Source of the DNA: a virus
IMG/VR virus record: IMGVR_UViG_3300037551_000020
Coordinates: 1-31,262 of that record
Direction: 5' to 3' (one strand)
DNA: 31,262 nucleotides
A model generated the notes under the pieces. It was not told the DNA's origin, did not search any database, and saw only the letters and a program-made list of their open reading frames with translations. Positions 13,802 through 20,782 of this stretch are shown one piece after another (the first letter of the stretch is position 1; each line of letters opens with the position of its first letter). A program made the position numbers and the translations under genes.

Positions 13802-14080
13802 CTAGGAGGCTTTCTCTGCCTGCTGTCGTCGTTTAGCAGCTCGGCAATCCTTGCATCTCCTTGGGGTCTTGTAATCCTTTCCGATCTTCTCGGAAAAGAA
13901 CTCATGATCTGCGGATGTGAAATTGAAATCATTTCCGCAGTCAGCACACCTGATGATCAGGTCCTTGAAATCAGATGTTGGTGCTGTTGCAGGTTCTGGA
14001 GGAAACTTGGGGTCTGGAAATCTCTCGTTATCCCACGGTTCATCAAATTCTCTTGACTTTCTTCGCTCGCGTTCAGACAT
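13802..14080 (-). CDS. Zinc-ribbon protein (zf-trcl-like)
   Basis: I chose ATG 14080 (92 residues) because GAGG lies six bases upstream. ATG 14167 overlaps the preceding stop as ATGA but would add an atypical hydrophobic leader. The C-terminal half has RCADCGNDFNFTS, then F-F-S-E-K, then TPRRCKDCRAAKR. This is the C-x2-C-G...F-T...P-x-R-C-x2-C-R pattern of the probable zinc-ribbon family zf-trcl. The N-terminus is charged and Pro-rich. Function of the family is unknown; a role in binding nucleic acid or protein is plausible. It is the last gene before a strong terminator. Confidence 0.72.
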   Translation of the reverse strand: MSERERRKSREFDEPWDNERFPDPKFPPEPATAPTSDFKDLIIRCADCGNDFNFTSADHEFFSEKIGKDYKTPRRCKDCRAAKRRQQAEKAS

Positions 14081-14163
14081 TAGTACCTCGGATGTATGTT
14101 GAAAGACTTGAATGGTGTGTTGGAGTATGACTGGAATAAGTCTTCCAGAGAATCTAGTCATCC

Positions 14164-15270
14164 TCATGTTGTTGGCAATGGTAGCAGACTTGTGAACTCT
14201 TTGTCACGTGCTGTCGGACCAAAAGATTTGATCCATACTCTGGGGCCTATGACAAGATGCTCGATAGTTCCTAGTACGTTGTATATCGAGGCGTTGTCTA
14301 TGTCCTTGTAGTGTGGTGTGTAGCGCTCAAGTACTTTTGCCCGCATGGATGTGTCTACTAGCCTTAGCTGGCGTGATAGCATTTGCAGATCTTTTGAGTA
14401 GTTACCTGCTTGGTACTCATCTGAATATGTCCACACACCTCCTCGATCTATTTGATCTAGATGGGTGATGGCCAACCCATCTATGGGAAGATCTTCGGAG
14501 CATGCATCTAGCGCGTACCTGCAGAGGCTCATGTCGAAGAACCCCGTACGGAGTGCACCCTGCCATCTGTTCGTAGGATTGTATTTGTCAGGAAATGCAG
14601 CGGTCCTGCCACCACTGAAAGTAGGAAATGGCCCACGTCCATGTCTTGTTGGGTAGGCGTCGAGCCACAGAGCAAGGCGATGTCTTTGACCTTCCGTGGT
14701 CAACCCACTGCACGGTTCATTCGTGGACCCCGTGCAGAGGCCTTGGTCCCAAGTCGTATCACCCCCGGCAATGAGTTTGGGAAGATACTTCATGAAGTGG
14801 TCTGCATCAGGTGCTTCAGCTAGCTTCCTGAGTACAGTAGCTTCGTTCTTGATGAGGTCAGAGTCTCCTGCATCGCTCGCTATCTTGAGTACTACCTTCT
14901 TGCCGTCAAGTCGGCCTGTGTACAAGTCAGCAATGTCTCCCCTTGTCAGGGGCTCCAGCTCTTCGATGGTCCTGTTTGTTTTGCGGTCCTTGAAGGTGAC
15001 AGTAGCTAGGCTCTTGCCGAATGTACCGTCAGCTATTTTCCTTTCCGCATCCTCATGAAGTATGTTGAGGGCGGCTAGTACAAGATTGGCTTCTTCTACT
15101 CCAGGATTATGATCTGGGTGTACCAACTTGGCCATACCCTGATACCTCTTCTTCAGCATCCTTTCTTGCGTGGCTTTGGTTGTGCCAATGCCGATGAAGA
15201 AGTCTTCGGCTCTCCTGGCCTCTTTGATTTTGTTGATGAACGGTTGCTTCGCTTCGGTCCATTTTGCCAT
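14164..15270 (-). CDS. Chimera: J domain, kinase N-lobe-like segment and C-terminal half of PurA/PurZ
   Basis: A 368-residue protein in three parts. Residues about 18-80 form a J domain with HPD at 51-53. Residues about 108-168 look like a protein-kinase N-lobe: G-D-I-A-D-L-Y-T-G-R, VVLKIA with K129, and NEATVL with E143. No kinase catalytic loop follows. From about 177 the sequence follows adenylosuccinate synthetase: T-G-S-T-N (179-183), AYPTRHGRGPFPTF (205-218), then RTGFFDMSLCRYA (241-253), IDGLAITHLD (263-272), and near the end FGPTARDK (350-357), comparable to the family's closing G-P-x-R segment. The synthetase N-terminus, with the GDEGKG nucleotide loop, is absent from the window, so synthetase activity is unlikely. 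An in-frame deletion that fused two genes is the simplest reading. Confidence 0.75.
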   Translation of the reverse strand: MAKWTEAKQPFINKIKEARRAEDFFIGIGTTKATQERMLKKRYQGMAKLVHPDHNPGVEEANLVLAALNILHEDAERKIADGTFGKSLATVTFKDRKTNRTIEELEPLTRGDIADLYTGRLDGKKVVLKIASDAGDSDLIKNEATVLRKLAEAPDADHFMKYLPKLIAGGDTTWDQGLCTGSTNEPCSGLTTEGQRHRLALWLDAYPTRHGRGPFPTFSGGRTAAFPDKYNPTNRWQGALRTGFFDMSLCRYALDACSEDLPIDGLAITHLDQIDRGGVWTYSDEYQAGNYSKDLQMLSRQLRLVDTSMRAKVLERYTPHYKDIDNASIYNVLGTIEHLVIGPRVWIKSFGPTARDKEFTSLLPLPTT

Positions 15271-15701
15271 TTCTTGTTTTGCCTTTCATGTATTTGATCT
15301 GCTTTCCACGCCTCAGATCTTAGTGGAACCAATACTGCGGAGTCCTTAAAATCGTAAGATGGTCGTAGTCTCTTTGTAAAACGAGCATCTTTCCACATGT
15401 ATGGAAAGGCAAACCTGTGGTGGTACTGCCTGGCTGTGAAGTCTATGACAATACCTTCTGCTATAGCTACCCAGTGGGCTGTAACTCCCACCCCCGCACA
15501 GTATTTCCTGTAGCGTCTGTGGCTACCTGCGGCTGCTACACCAGCTCTGATTCCTACACTGCAGGCAAGTTGGGCAAACTTACGTGAGATGTCCCAACAT
15601 TCTCCGGCAGCATAGTATTGCTCTTCTAGGTTGTTGTGGTCTTTGGCAAATTGCTTGATGAGCCGGCGGAGCTTGAGAGGTAGTACTGCCTTCAGTAACA
15701 T
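15153..15701 (-). CDS. Transglutaminase-like/papain-fold protein with Cys-His-Asp triad
   Basis: A 182-residue protein. C35 in GECWDIS, H76 in TAHWVAI and D87 in VIDFTARQY are spaced as in transglutaminase-like or papain-like folds, where they form the catalytic triad. Such proteins occur in phages as putative peptidases or amidases. The last 40 residues are basic and low complexity and are encoded entirely in the 118-base overlap with the J-domain gene. An overlap this long is unusual here and may reflect loss of an earlier stop. The enzymatic class is inferred from the triad pattern. Confidence 0.65.
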   Translation of the reverse strand: MLLKAVLPLKLRRLIKQFAKDHNNLEEQYYAAGECWDISRKFAQLACSVGIRAGVAAAGSHRRYRKYCAGVGVTAHWVAIAEGIVIDFTARQYHHRFAFPYMWKDARFTKRLRPSYDFKDSAVLVPLRSEAWKADQIHERQNKKWQNGPKRSNRSSTKSKRPGEPKTSSSALAQPKPRKKGC

Positions 15702-15935
15702 TTAGTCTTCTTCCACCTCGCGTTCCTTCTGTTGAGCAATCCATTTGGTGACTATCATCTTGCCCTCTTCTCCTATCTTGCTGTCATCCCAAATTTCGGA
15801 GTCTTCGTGAATTTGACTGAATGGCCACCATTCTTCTTTTCCGTCTTCTTCTCTAGCAAGTAGAGCCTTGGGCCCCTTTGCTATTACTTTCACGACACCT
15901 AGTTCATGCCCAGGTTTTTCGGGTATTGGGCTCAT
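15702..15935 (-). CDS. Small acidic protein with SH3-like N-terminus
   Basis: A 77-residue protein that abuts the next gene with no gap. The first half (L-G-V-V-K-V-I-A-K-G-P-K-A-L-L-A-R, then W-W-P-F-S-Q-I) looks like a small beta-barrel of the SH3/KOW kind. The C-terminus is highly acidic. There is no known family. Confidence 0.55.
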   Translation of the reverse strand: MSPIPEKPGHELGVVKVIAKGPKALLAREEDGKEEWWPFSQIHEDSEIWDDSKIGEEGKMIVTKWIAQQKEREVEED

Positions 15936-16198
15936 TGAACCTTCTCCAGTAGATCGTTGGAAGTGTAGTAGTTAGTAGCAACTTCAGGAATAATAGGCGT
16001 GGACACACCATCAACAAGTATGTGAGCAACTGATAGAACATTATGTTCTATGTGCAGGTCTTCCACTGCCAAGAAGTAGAGATCTTTCTTTTGTTTCCGG
16101 CTGTAGAGTTTTACTACTATTAGGTTGTCGGTCTTCACAGCTTCGACTATTTGTCTGTATACTTGTTTGACAAAGTCGGGTACTTGTCTATCACTCAT
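15932..16198 (-). CDS. Small unassigned protein
   Basis: I chose ATG 16198 (88 residues), which overlaps the upstream stop as ATGA and has GAAGG close upstream; an earlier in-frame start lies inside the previous gene. It has alternating hydrophobic strands (L-I-V-V-K-L-Y-S-R, L-Y-F-L-A-V) with an E-H-N-V-L-S-V-A-H-I-L-V-D-G segment. No motif is recognised. Confidence 0.6.
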   Translation of the reverse strand: MSDRQVPDFVKQVYRQIVEAVKTDNLIVVKLYSRKQKKDLYFLAVEDLHIEHNVLSVAHILVDGVSTPIIPEVATNYYTSNDLLEKVQ

Positions 16199-16386
16199 TG
16201 TCCTTCTGCCTTTGCTTTGAGCCAATCTGACAATGCTTTGCCTTGCAAGCTTAGTGAGCGGTCATAAGCATCTTGATATGCTTCCTGGTGCCCCCGTATA
16301 AGGGCCCTATTGGATGCACCAGCAAAATCCATATTGCAAGATGGGCATATGATTGTGCCGTGTTTACAGCGTTGGATTATGCACAT
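16195..16386 (-). CDS. Small zinc-binding protein
   Basis: ATG 16386 (63 residues) is preferred: AAGGA precedes it by nine bases, while an upstream in-frame GTG has no site. The N-terminus carries CKHGTIICPSCNMDF, a C-x7-C-x2-C cluster likely to bind zinc. The rest is a charged helix (G-H-Q-E-A-Y-Q-D-A-Y). Function is unknown. Confidence 0.6.
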   Translation of the reverse strand: MCIIQRCKHGTIICPSCNMDFAGASNRALIRGHQEAYQDAYDRSLSLQGKALSDWLKAKAEGQ

Positions 16387-16400
16387 ATTGATTGTTCCTT

Positions 16401-16619
16401 CTAGAGGGTGTGTCGCCACACTGATTGGCGGTCAGCAAAGTCAATAGCCTTCTTGCCGGAAAAGTAGCGAGACTCAACAAATTCGCCACAATCCAGGCAA
16501 TGCATCTTCTCTGTGGTGCCTGAAGCATCATCCACGTATGTTCTGTTTACCCTACGATGTTGGCAACTCTTGTTGAGGTTATGATCTAATATGGGTACCT
16601 GCTGATGGGTGAGATTCAT
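16401..16619 (-). CDS. Small zinc-ribbon-like protein
   Basis: The start is ATG 16619 (72 residues), overlapping the upstream stop as ATGA. Cysteines in SCQHRR and MHCLDCGEF give a C-x-H plus C-x2-C-G arrangement typical of a short zinc ribbon. The C-terminus includes F-S-G-K-K-A-I-D-F. No family is recognised. Confidence 0.6.
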   Translation of the reverse strand: MNLTHQQVPILDHNLNKSCQHRRVNRTYVDDASGTTEKMHCLDCGEFVESRYFSGKKAIDFADRQSVWRHTL

Positions 16620-16849
16620 TTCCAAACACCGGCCCTAGTCTTGAGGTTGTTATTGCTGAATTTGATCACACTACGTGCTACGTTTAGTCGTTCTTCATCA
16701 TTGTCTAAACACATACTGGAGAGCTCCTCACGAAAGTGGGCAACCAATGCCGTATCGAAGTTAGGTGCTATGCGAGTTAATTTAGCTAACCTTCTAGCTC
16801 TGATAACCTGAGGTAGTGGTTCCTCTGATATAGTTTCTTTGATCTTCAT
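16616..16849 (-). CDS. Small basic helical protein
   Basis: A 77-residue protein, mostly helical and basic (R-A-R-R-L-A-K-L-T-R), ending in S-N-N-N-L-K-T-R. It has one Cys and no visible motif. It is coupled to the following gene by an ATGA overlap. Confidence 0.55.
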   Translation of the reverse strand: MKIKETISEEPLPQVIRARRLAKLTRIAPNFDTALVAHFREELSSMCLDNDEERLNVARSVIKFSNNNLKTRAGVWK

Positions 16850-16858
16850 GGTTTGGTC

Positions 16859-17077
16859 TCACTGTCGGTGGATGTTGTCTCCGTCTTTAACGAATAGTGT
16901 CTGCAGTTTAATACCTCGGACTCCATGTATGGGGAATCTGACCATATGCCGTTTTTCGTATCTGGCCCATCCATAGTACTTTCCTGAGTACCAGTTTTCT
17001 TTACGCCAGCGCACATTTACCATCTCGCCTATCTTGAACTTCTTGTGATCTACTTTTTTAGTTTTCATTGTGCTCAT
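16859..17077 (-). CDS. Small beta-barrel-like protein
   Basis: A 72-residue protein (ATG 17077; ATG 17068 also possible). The sequence F-K-I-G-E-M-V-N-V-R-W-R, then W-Y-S-G-K-Y-Y-G-W and H-M-V-R-F-P resembles an SH3/Tudor-like barrel. It overlaps the upstream gene by 20 bases. The role is unknown; nucleic-acid or protein binding is possible. Confidence 0.55.
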   Translation of the reverse strand: MSTMKTKKVDHKKFKIGEMVNVRWRKENWYSGKYYGWARYEKRHMVRFPIHGVRGIKLQTLFVKDGDNIHRQ

Positions 17078-17309
17078 CCTTGTCTGGTATTGTTAGTGGG
17101 ATTAACATTTCGTATGGGCTACCGTCGAATAGCTGTGCTAGTGGCACAAGCTCCATCTTGTCATCTGGTCCCACACCGTTGACTGCTGCTATTACGTATG
17201 CAGGTTTGCCTGTCGTCTTGTCTGTGCATTCGACTAAGGCCAAGTCTTCATTTTTAGCTGCTTTGAGCAGTGTTTGGAAGTTGGCTTTGTAGCCTTCTGG
17301 GATGGCCAT
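17058..17309 (-). CDS. DUF6117-like protein
   Basis: An 83-residue protein reading MAIPEGYKANFQTLLKAA at the start, then LALVECTDKTTGKPAYVIAA, then P-L-A-Q-L-F-D-G-S-P-Y-E. This follows the DUF6117 pattern (A-I-P..N-F-x-T-L-L-x-A-A...L-A-L-x-E-C-T-D...G-x-P-x-Y-V...L-x-D-G-N-P-x). The family is small, of unknown function, and found in phages and proteobacteria. It directly abuts the next gene. Confidence 0.7.
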   Translation of the reverse strand: MAIPEGYKANFQTLLKAAKNEDLALVECTDKTTGKPAYVIAAVNGVGPDDKMELVPLAQLFDGSPYEMLIPLTIPDKDEHNEN

Positions 17310-17546
17310 TTATGGCACTCCTTTGATCAACAAATCCTCTTCTTTAGATACAACATCTATCGTCATTGCTAGCCACATGTCCTTGGCTTCCTCAGTAAGC
17401 TTGTTTGGTACATCAGCGCCGCGAAACAGTTTTACTGCAGCAGCGGCATTATTGATACAATCCTCCACGGTGCAGTTTTTACTGCTCTTCAAAACATTTG
17501 AATATGTTGCTGCAAAGATCATCTTTTCTCCGTTACTCATCTTCAT
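17310..17546 (-). CDS. Small unassigned helical protein
   Basis: ATG 17546 (78 residues) is preferred because AAGG lies about nine bases upstream; it overlaps the 17533 gene slightly. The sequence is helical with N-C-T-V-E-D-C-I-N-N-A-A-A-A-V and a C-terminal M-W-L-A-M-T-I segment. This resembles the general pattern of small phage proteins with repeated Ala helices. No function is assigned. Confidence 0.6.
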   Translation of the reverse strand: MKMSNGEKMIFAATYSNVLKSSKNCTVEDCINNAAAAVKLFRGADVPNKLTEEAKDMWLAMTIDVVSKEEDLLIKGVP

Positions 17547-17892
17547 TGGATGGATACCTTCCTGTTTTTGCGAACTTCTCAAGCTGGTACATGAATCCGT
17601 GTAGTAGTGTCTTGGCTGGGAACTCTAGCTTCAGTAGTGGTATGAGAGTTCTCAGCCCTTCCTGTACCCACACATAAATTTGTTTCCGGCCCTCTACTAT
17701 GCCTTCGGCTACTCCCCTTTGGTAAGCTTCGAATGGGTCTTGTTTAGGAGGACCGTTTGGACCGGGCCAACCTCCCGGTCCAAACACGGCCTCTGAAGCT
17801 GTTGTTGGTACTAGGGGCATAGGTGCACTGTATCTGAGAGTCATGATTTGATCGTCCTCCGGTAATGATGGTCTTCCGCAAATGTCACACAT
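17533..17892 (-). CDS. Unassigned protein with N-terminal CxxC
   Basis: A 119-residue protein starting MCDICGRPSLPEDD, a single CxxC that resembles the tip of a zinc ribbon. A Pro/Gly-rich linker follows (F-G-P-G-G-W-P-G-P-N-G-P-P), then a helical C-terminal half with L-R-T-L-I-P-L-L-K-L-E-F. No family is recognised. Confidence 0.6.
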   Translation of the reverse strand: MCDICGRPSLPEDDQIMTLRYSAPMPLVPTTASEAVFGPGGWPGPNGPPKQDPFEAYQRGVAEGIVEGRKQIYVWVQEGLRTLIPLLKLEFPAKTLLHGFMYQLEKFAKTGRYPSNEDE

Positions 17893-17901
17893 GTCTGCTT
17901 C

Positions 17902-18141
17902 CTATTCGAGTACCGACCATTCTTCTTCTACTCTGAATATTAGATCGGCGGGTGGAGGACCTAAGGTCTCTTGCAGTTTGAACAGTTTTTCTGTGCCGGC
18001 GCTGACTAGGTCTCCGCGCAATGAGTAAGCATCCGGAGGTTCGTGCCCTGACTTCTCGTTTTGGAAGTCCCAGCGTGCATCTTTCTTGCGGCTGACTGTT
18101 ACTGTTGCTCGTAACGCTTTGAAGTTGATGTGCTTTGCCAT
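17902..18141 (-). CDS. Small unassigned protein
   Basis: A 79-residue protein with a strong AGGAGG site five bases from ATG 18141. The beginning is basic (N-F-K-A-L-R-A-T-V-T-V-S-R-K-K) and the end acidic (L-I-F-R-V-E-E-E-W-S-V-L-E). A longer frame on the same strand across this region is a shadow, since it lacks a ribosome site and runs through the upstream gap. Function is unknown. Confidence 0.6.
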   Translation of the reverse strand: MAKHINFKALRATVTVSRKKDARWDFQNEKSGHEPPDAYSLRGDLVSAGTEKLFKLQETLGPPPADLIFRVEEEWSVLE

Positions 18142-18195
18142 AAGCCCTCCTGTATTTTGTTCCCCAAGGCCCCTGGGAGCCCCTGAGCAGTGCGT

Positions 18196-19044
18196 TTAGT
18201 CCTCTTCTGGCCCTCCGGCCCATGCCGGTAGCTCCCTCTCATTGAGGCGTACCTGCACACCCCTGATGTAGCCCGGCATGTAGGTCTTGGCTAACGCTTT
18301 GCGTGGCCCATCTGGGTATGCTCCAGTCAAGCCACTCATGAAGCCTGTTGCGTATGGAAGCACATCTCCTGGTGTTTCTTTCCACACCTCATGTCCATCT
18401 TCCACCACTATGCTAGAAGACCCTCCACAGATTTCGATCAGTCTTTTGTTACCCAGCTTCATTTGTAGCTGTACTGGGTGAATAGGTTGACCTTTAGCTT
18501 GATCAATCTCTTCTTGCTTAGCTCCGTACATCTTGGCAAAGATACATGCCTTCGTGTCACCTTTGCTCACGCCTCTAGCGACTGCGGAGAGGGTATCACC
18601 TTGCATGTACTCGAGTCTGGTATTACCTATGCCGTTGCAGATACCCATCATGATCTCATGATGCTCAGCTGGATCATCTAACCTGATGCTCTCTTTGGCA
18701 CATAGCCTGTAGGCATCTCGTTTCACATTTGTAGAAACGGAGAAGAGAGGAGCTTTGGTTCCATATTCCCAGCATCTATCTGCTAGTTCTGCAGGTTCTA
18801 GTGGTGCATCTGTACCAGGAGTCCAACCACATGACTCCAGAGCTCGATTCTTTTGCTTCTGTGTGATGAGGTCCAGGTCTACCTCACACAATTCACCTAC
18901 GTACCTGGGATGCCCTTTGTTGTCCTTTCCGCAAGCCGCAACCATATCAATGACCTGGATGAAGTGGAATCTATCTACTCCCTTCTCCGGCTGTCTTACG
19001 TATAGCTGATTCTCGTCTTCATACAGGAGCTTGAATCTTTTCAT
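18196..19044 (-). CDS. Large unassigned accessory protein
   Basis: A 282-residue protein, the longest unassigned one in its block. The N-terminal part is beta-rich (R-F-K-L-L-Y-E-D-E-N-Q-L-Y-V). The middle is rich in conserved-looking Cys and Gly (C-W-E-Y-G-T-K-A-P, R-L-C-A-K-E-S-I-R, M-M-G-I-C-N-G-I-G-N-T). The C-terminus has I-E-I-C-G-G-S-S-S and a P-Y-A-T-G-F-M-S-G-L-T-G-A-Y segment. Cysteines are not in paired CxxC form, so a zinc ribbon is unlikely. I do not recognise a fold; an enzyme is possible given the size and glycine-rich turns. Confidence 0.6.
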   Translation of the reverse strand: MKRFKLLYEDENQLYVRQPEKGVDRFHFIQVIDMVAACGKDNKGHPRYVGELCEVDLDLITQKQKNRALESCGWTPGTDAPLEPAELADRCWEYGTKAPLFSVSTNVKRDAYRLCAKESIRLDDPAEHHEIMMGICNGIGNTRLEYMQGDTLSAVARGVSKGDTKACIFAKMYGAKQEEIDQAKGQPIHPVQLQMKLGNKRLIEICGGSSSIVVEDGHEVWKETPGDVLPYATGFMSGLTGAYPDGPRKALAKTYMPGYIRGVQVRLNERELPAWAGGPEED

Positions 19045-19045
19045 T

Positions 19046-19270
19046 TCAATCCTCGATTAATTCCATCTCTTGGATTATAAGATTGTAGGGTGCATAGCCT
19101 CGCGTTTCAATAGTCACCATGCTGTGATTGGTGAATTGAGCAGCCGTCTCTTCTGCAAAGTGTTTTGATACCGCTCCGCTATCTGCCAAACTACGTATTA
19201 GAGCGGCCAAAGTAGCAAACACACCATCTACTGTGTTGCGCCCACTTACTCGTGTTACGTATACTTTCAT
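19046..19270 (-). CDS. Small unassigned protein
   Basis: ATG 19270 (74 residues) is chosen for a GAGG site eight bases upstream. It has beta strands at both ends (V-Y-V-T-R-V-S-G-R and Y-N-L-I-I-Q-E-M-E) and a central helix (V-F-A-T-L-A-A-L-I-R-S-L-A). It stops one base before the ATG of the 19044 gene. Function is unknown. Confidence 0.58.
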   Translation of the reverse strand: MKVYVTRVSGRNTVDGVFATLAALIRSLADSGAVSKHFAEETAAQFTNHSMVTIETRGYAPYNLIIQEMELIED

Positions 19271-19294
19271 TGCTAACACCTCGGGTATTGAGAG

Positions 19295-19723
19295 TTATTT
19301 GAAGCTGGTCTTTACCCTATCTATGGTTTCTTTCCACGCTTTGGTCTTGCTCTTATCACACAGAGGACAACCATCACTCGTTGCTCCATCGCATCCGCAG
19401 CTACCACGAAAGCCGAAACTCGTTATCAGCAGATCATACTCTTCCTGAGTCATCAGCACGTTATGGTAGACAACACTACGCTTATCATGCTCATCAATGA
19501 TGAGAAGAGACTGTACTCTCCAATCAAAGTGTTCCATGTGCTTGGGGATGTTGAGGATGGCATTAAGGTCACGAAATTTCTCATTCTCTCTAGGCACGCA
19601 CAGAAATCGTTTATCAGAGTCTATATGTTGCCCTAGACGAAACAATCTATCTAATACATCTAGTTGGCTTACTGTTGTTTCTAGTGTGCCTGCTGCTGTG
19701 ATTTCTACAGTTACCTTAGCCAT
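19295..19723 (-). CDS. Unassigned protein with Cys-rich C-terminus
   Basis: A 142-residue protein whose ATG overlaps the upstream stop by one base. The body is helical and charged with a D-W-R-V-Q-S-L-L-I-I-D-E-H-D segment. Near the C-terminus GSCGCDGATSDGCPLC brings four cysteines together (C-x-C and C-x2-C), a probable zinc site. Confidence 0.6.
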   Translation of the reverse strand: MAKVTVEITAAGTLETTVSQLDVLDRLFRLGQHIDSDKRFLCVPRENEKFRDLNAILNIPKHMEHFDWRVQSLLIIDEHDKRSVVYHNVLMTQEEYDLLITSFGFRGSCGCDGATSDGCPLCDKSKTKAWKETIDRVKTSFK

Positions 19724-20259
19724 CAGAACGGCTCCTTAGTGTCCGTCCTACGGACTATGACAGTTTCTGGTTCGATGACTACCCTAGCTCCAGGAGTGTC
19801 TATGATTACTCTTTCCGCACCGGGCATCAATTTGTATACTTGTGGTTCAGTGTGCTTAAGAGCAGGCGTTATCCAATCGACGGTAGGATAGATTTCCTCT
19901 ACCTTTATTCCGTCGAATAGATACCTCCATACACAAAAGTCCTCACCTTCAAATTCCAAGTAACTCCCCTCATCCACAAATGGAGCAATAGCATCTAGTG
20001 TATCTTCCACTTCATCTGTTAGATGTTCGCGGTCAAAGTAGAGACCTACAATGTCTCCAGCACCTGGAGTCTTTCTCTTCTTGCCCTTCTTCTGTTCGAT
20101 TACATCAGTTGCCCAGCCCAGCTCCTCCAGAGCATCCTCAAGTGTTGTGGTACCTCCGTTCACAGGAACACCTGACTTCTTCAGTGCACCAAATGCAGCA
20201 GCTTTTCTGGCGGCTGTAATCCGAAACTGCTGCCCTCTTGTGGAAATGTCGTAGCTCAT
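19723..20259 (-). CDS. Conserved phage protein of unknown function
   Basis: A 178-residue protein. It has T-T-L-E-D-A-L-E-E-L-G-W, then I-V-G-L-Y-F-D-R-E, then A-I-A-P-F-V-D-E-G-S-Y-L-E-F-E-G-E-D and W-R-Y-L-F-D-G. This arrangement (L-E-E-x-G-W ... A-P-F-V-x-x-G-S-Y ... E-D ... W-R-x-x-F-D-G) recurs in small hypothetical proteins of phages and some bacteria. The C-terminal 45 residues are an extra beta-rich extension. Role is unknown. Confidence 0.62.
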   Translation of the reverse strand: MSYDISTRGQQFRITAARKAAAFGALKKSGVPVNGGTTTLEDALEELGWATDVIEQKKGKKRKTPGAGDIVGLYFDREHLTDEVEDTLDAIAPFVDEGSYLEFEGEDFCVWRYLFDGIKVEEIYPTVDWITPALKHTEPQVYKLMPGAERVIIDTPGARVVIEPETVIVRRTDTKEPF

Positions 20260-20271
20260 GTCAGCGCCCTC

Positions 20272-20577
20272 CTATGCGGTTGTTCGTAGTCTCTCATCCC
20301 AGCAACAGGGCCCTACCCACTTTCCTTGATGAAGATGTGCATCGTTGGTAGGTACTTGGTTATGGCAGAAGATGCAAGTAACTCGGGCCAATGTACCTAA
20401 TTGATACTGCTGGGCATGTTCTATGATCTGAGTGAGTGCAGCCATTCTTCGAGCTTTCAACTCTGTGCACTCCTTGCATTGTGGCCGGAGACAGGGGTTG
20501 TCTCTTGTGGTGCCCTTCTCCCACAAAGCATCTAACTCTTCAGCTGTTGGTTGGTACAGGTTTTCATTTGCCATCAT
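20272..20577 (-). CDS. Zinc-binding protein with several Cys/His sites
   Basis: About 101 residues from ATG 20577 (ATG 20574 equally possible). It contains CLRPQCKEC (C-x5-C-x2-C), then CIFCHNQ with nearby His residues (DAHLHQG), then G-P-C-C-W-D. Two metal sites are likely. It overlaps the upstream gene by 14 bases. No family is recognised; the pattern fits the zinc-rich theme of this block. Confidence 0.6.
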   Translation of the reverse strand: MMANENLYQPTAEELDALWEKGTTRDNPCLRPQCKECTELKARRMAALTQIIEHAQQYQLGTLARVTCIFCHNQVPTNDAHLHQGKWVGPCCWDERLRTTA

Positions 20578-20782
20578 CAAACCTTGGTTTGCGCCCTAGT
20601 TTCTCTCTAAGCATGTCGATTTTGTCTAGGTAACTACAGCGACGTCTTACTGTATAATCTAAGACTCTATTTAGTCGCCTGATTGTTAGCCCAATAGCGC
20701 GTGCAACCTTTGTACTCCCTGCAGACTTCTCCTTCAATTCTACCAATTCTTTAGCTAGCTTAGATTTTTGTGCTTTTGTCAT
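20564..20782 (-). CDS. Small basic helix-turn-helix-like protein
   Basis: A 72-residue, very basic protein. The central part S-T-K-V-A-R-A-I-G-L-T-I-R-R-L-N-R-V has the spacing of a helix-turn-helix (V-A-R-A-I-G-L-T...L-N-R-V), and the flanks are Lys/Arg-rich helices. A DNA-binding or regulatory role is plausible. It overlaps its upstream neighbour by 23 bases. Confidence 0.55.
   Translation of the reverse strand: MTKAQKSKLAKELVELKEKSAGSTKVARAIGLTIRRLNRVLDYTVRRRCSYLDKIDMLREKLGRKPRFDDGK

Noticed and set aside
14081-14167. Earlier start (ATG 14167) for the zf-trcl-like gene
   Set aside because: It overlaps the previous stop as ATGA, but ATG 14080 has a proper GAGG site and gives the expected short zinc-ribbon protein; kept only as an alternative.
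14164-15270. Intact PurZ and therefore a 2-aminoadenine genome
   Set aside because: Only the C-terminal half of the synthetase is present, and no datZ, mazZ or dpoZ-like gene is in the window. Z-DNA cannot be claimed from this.
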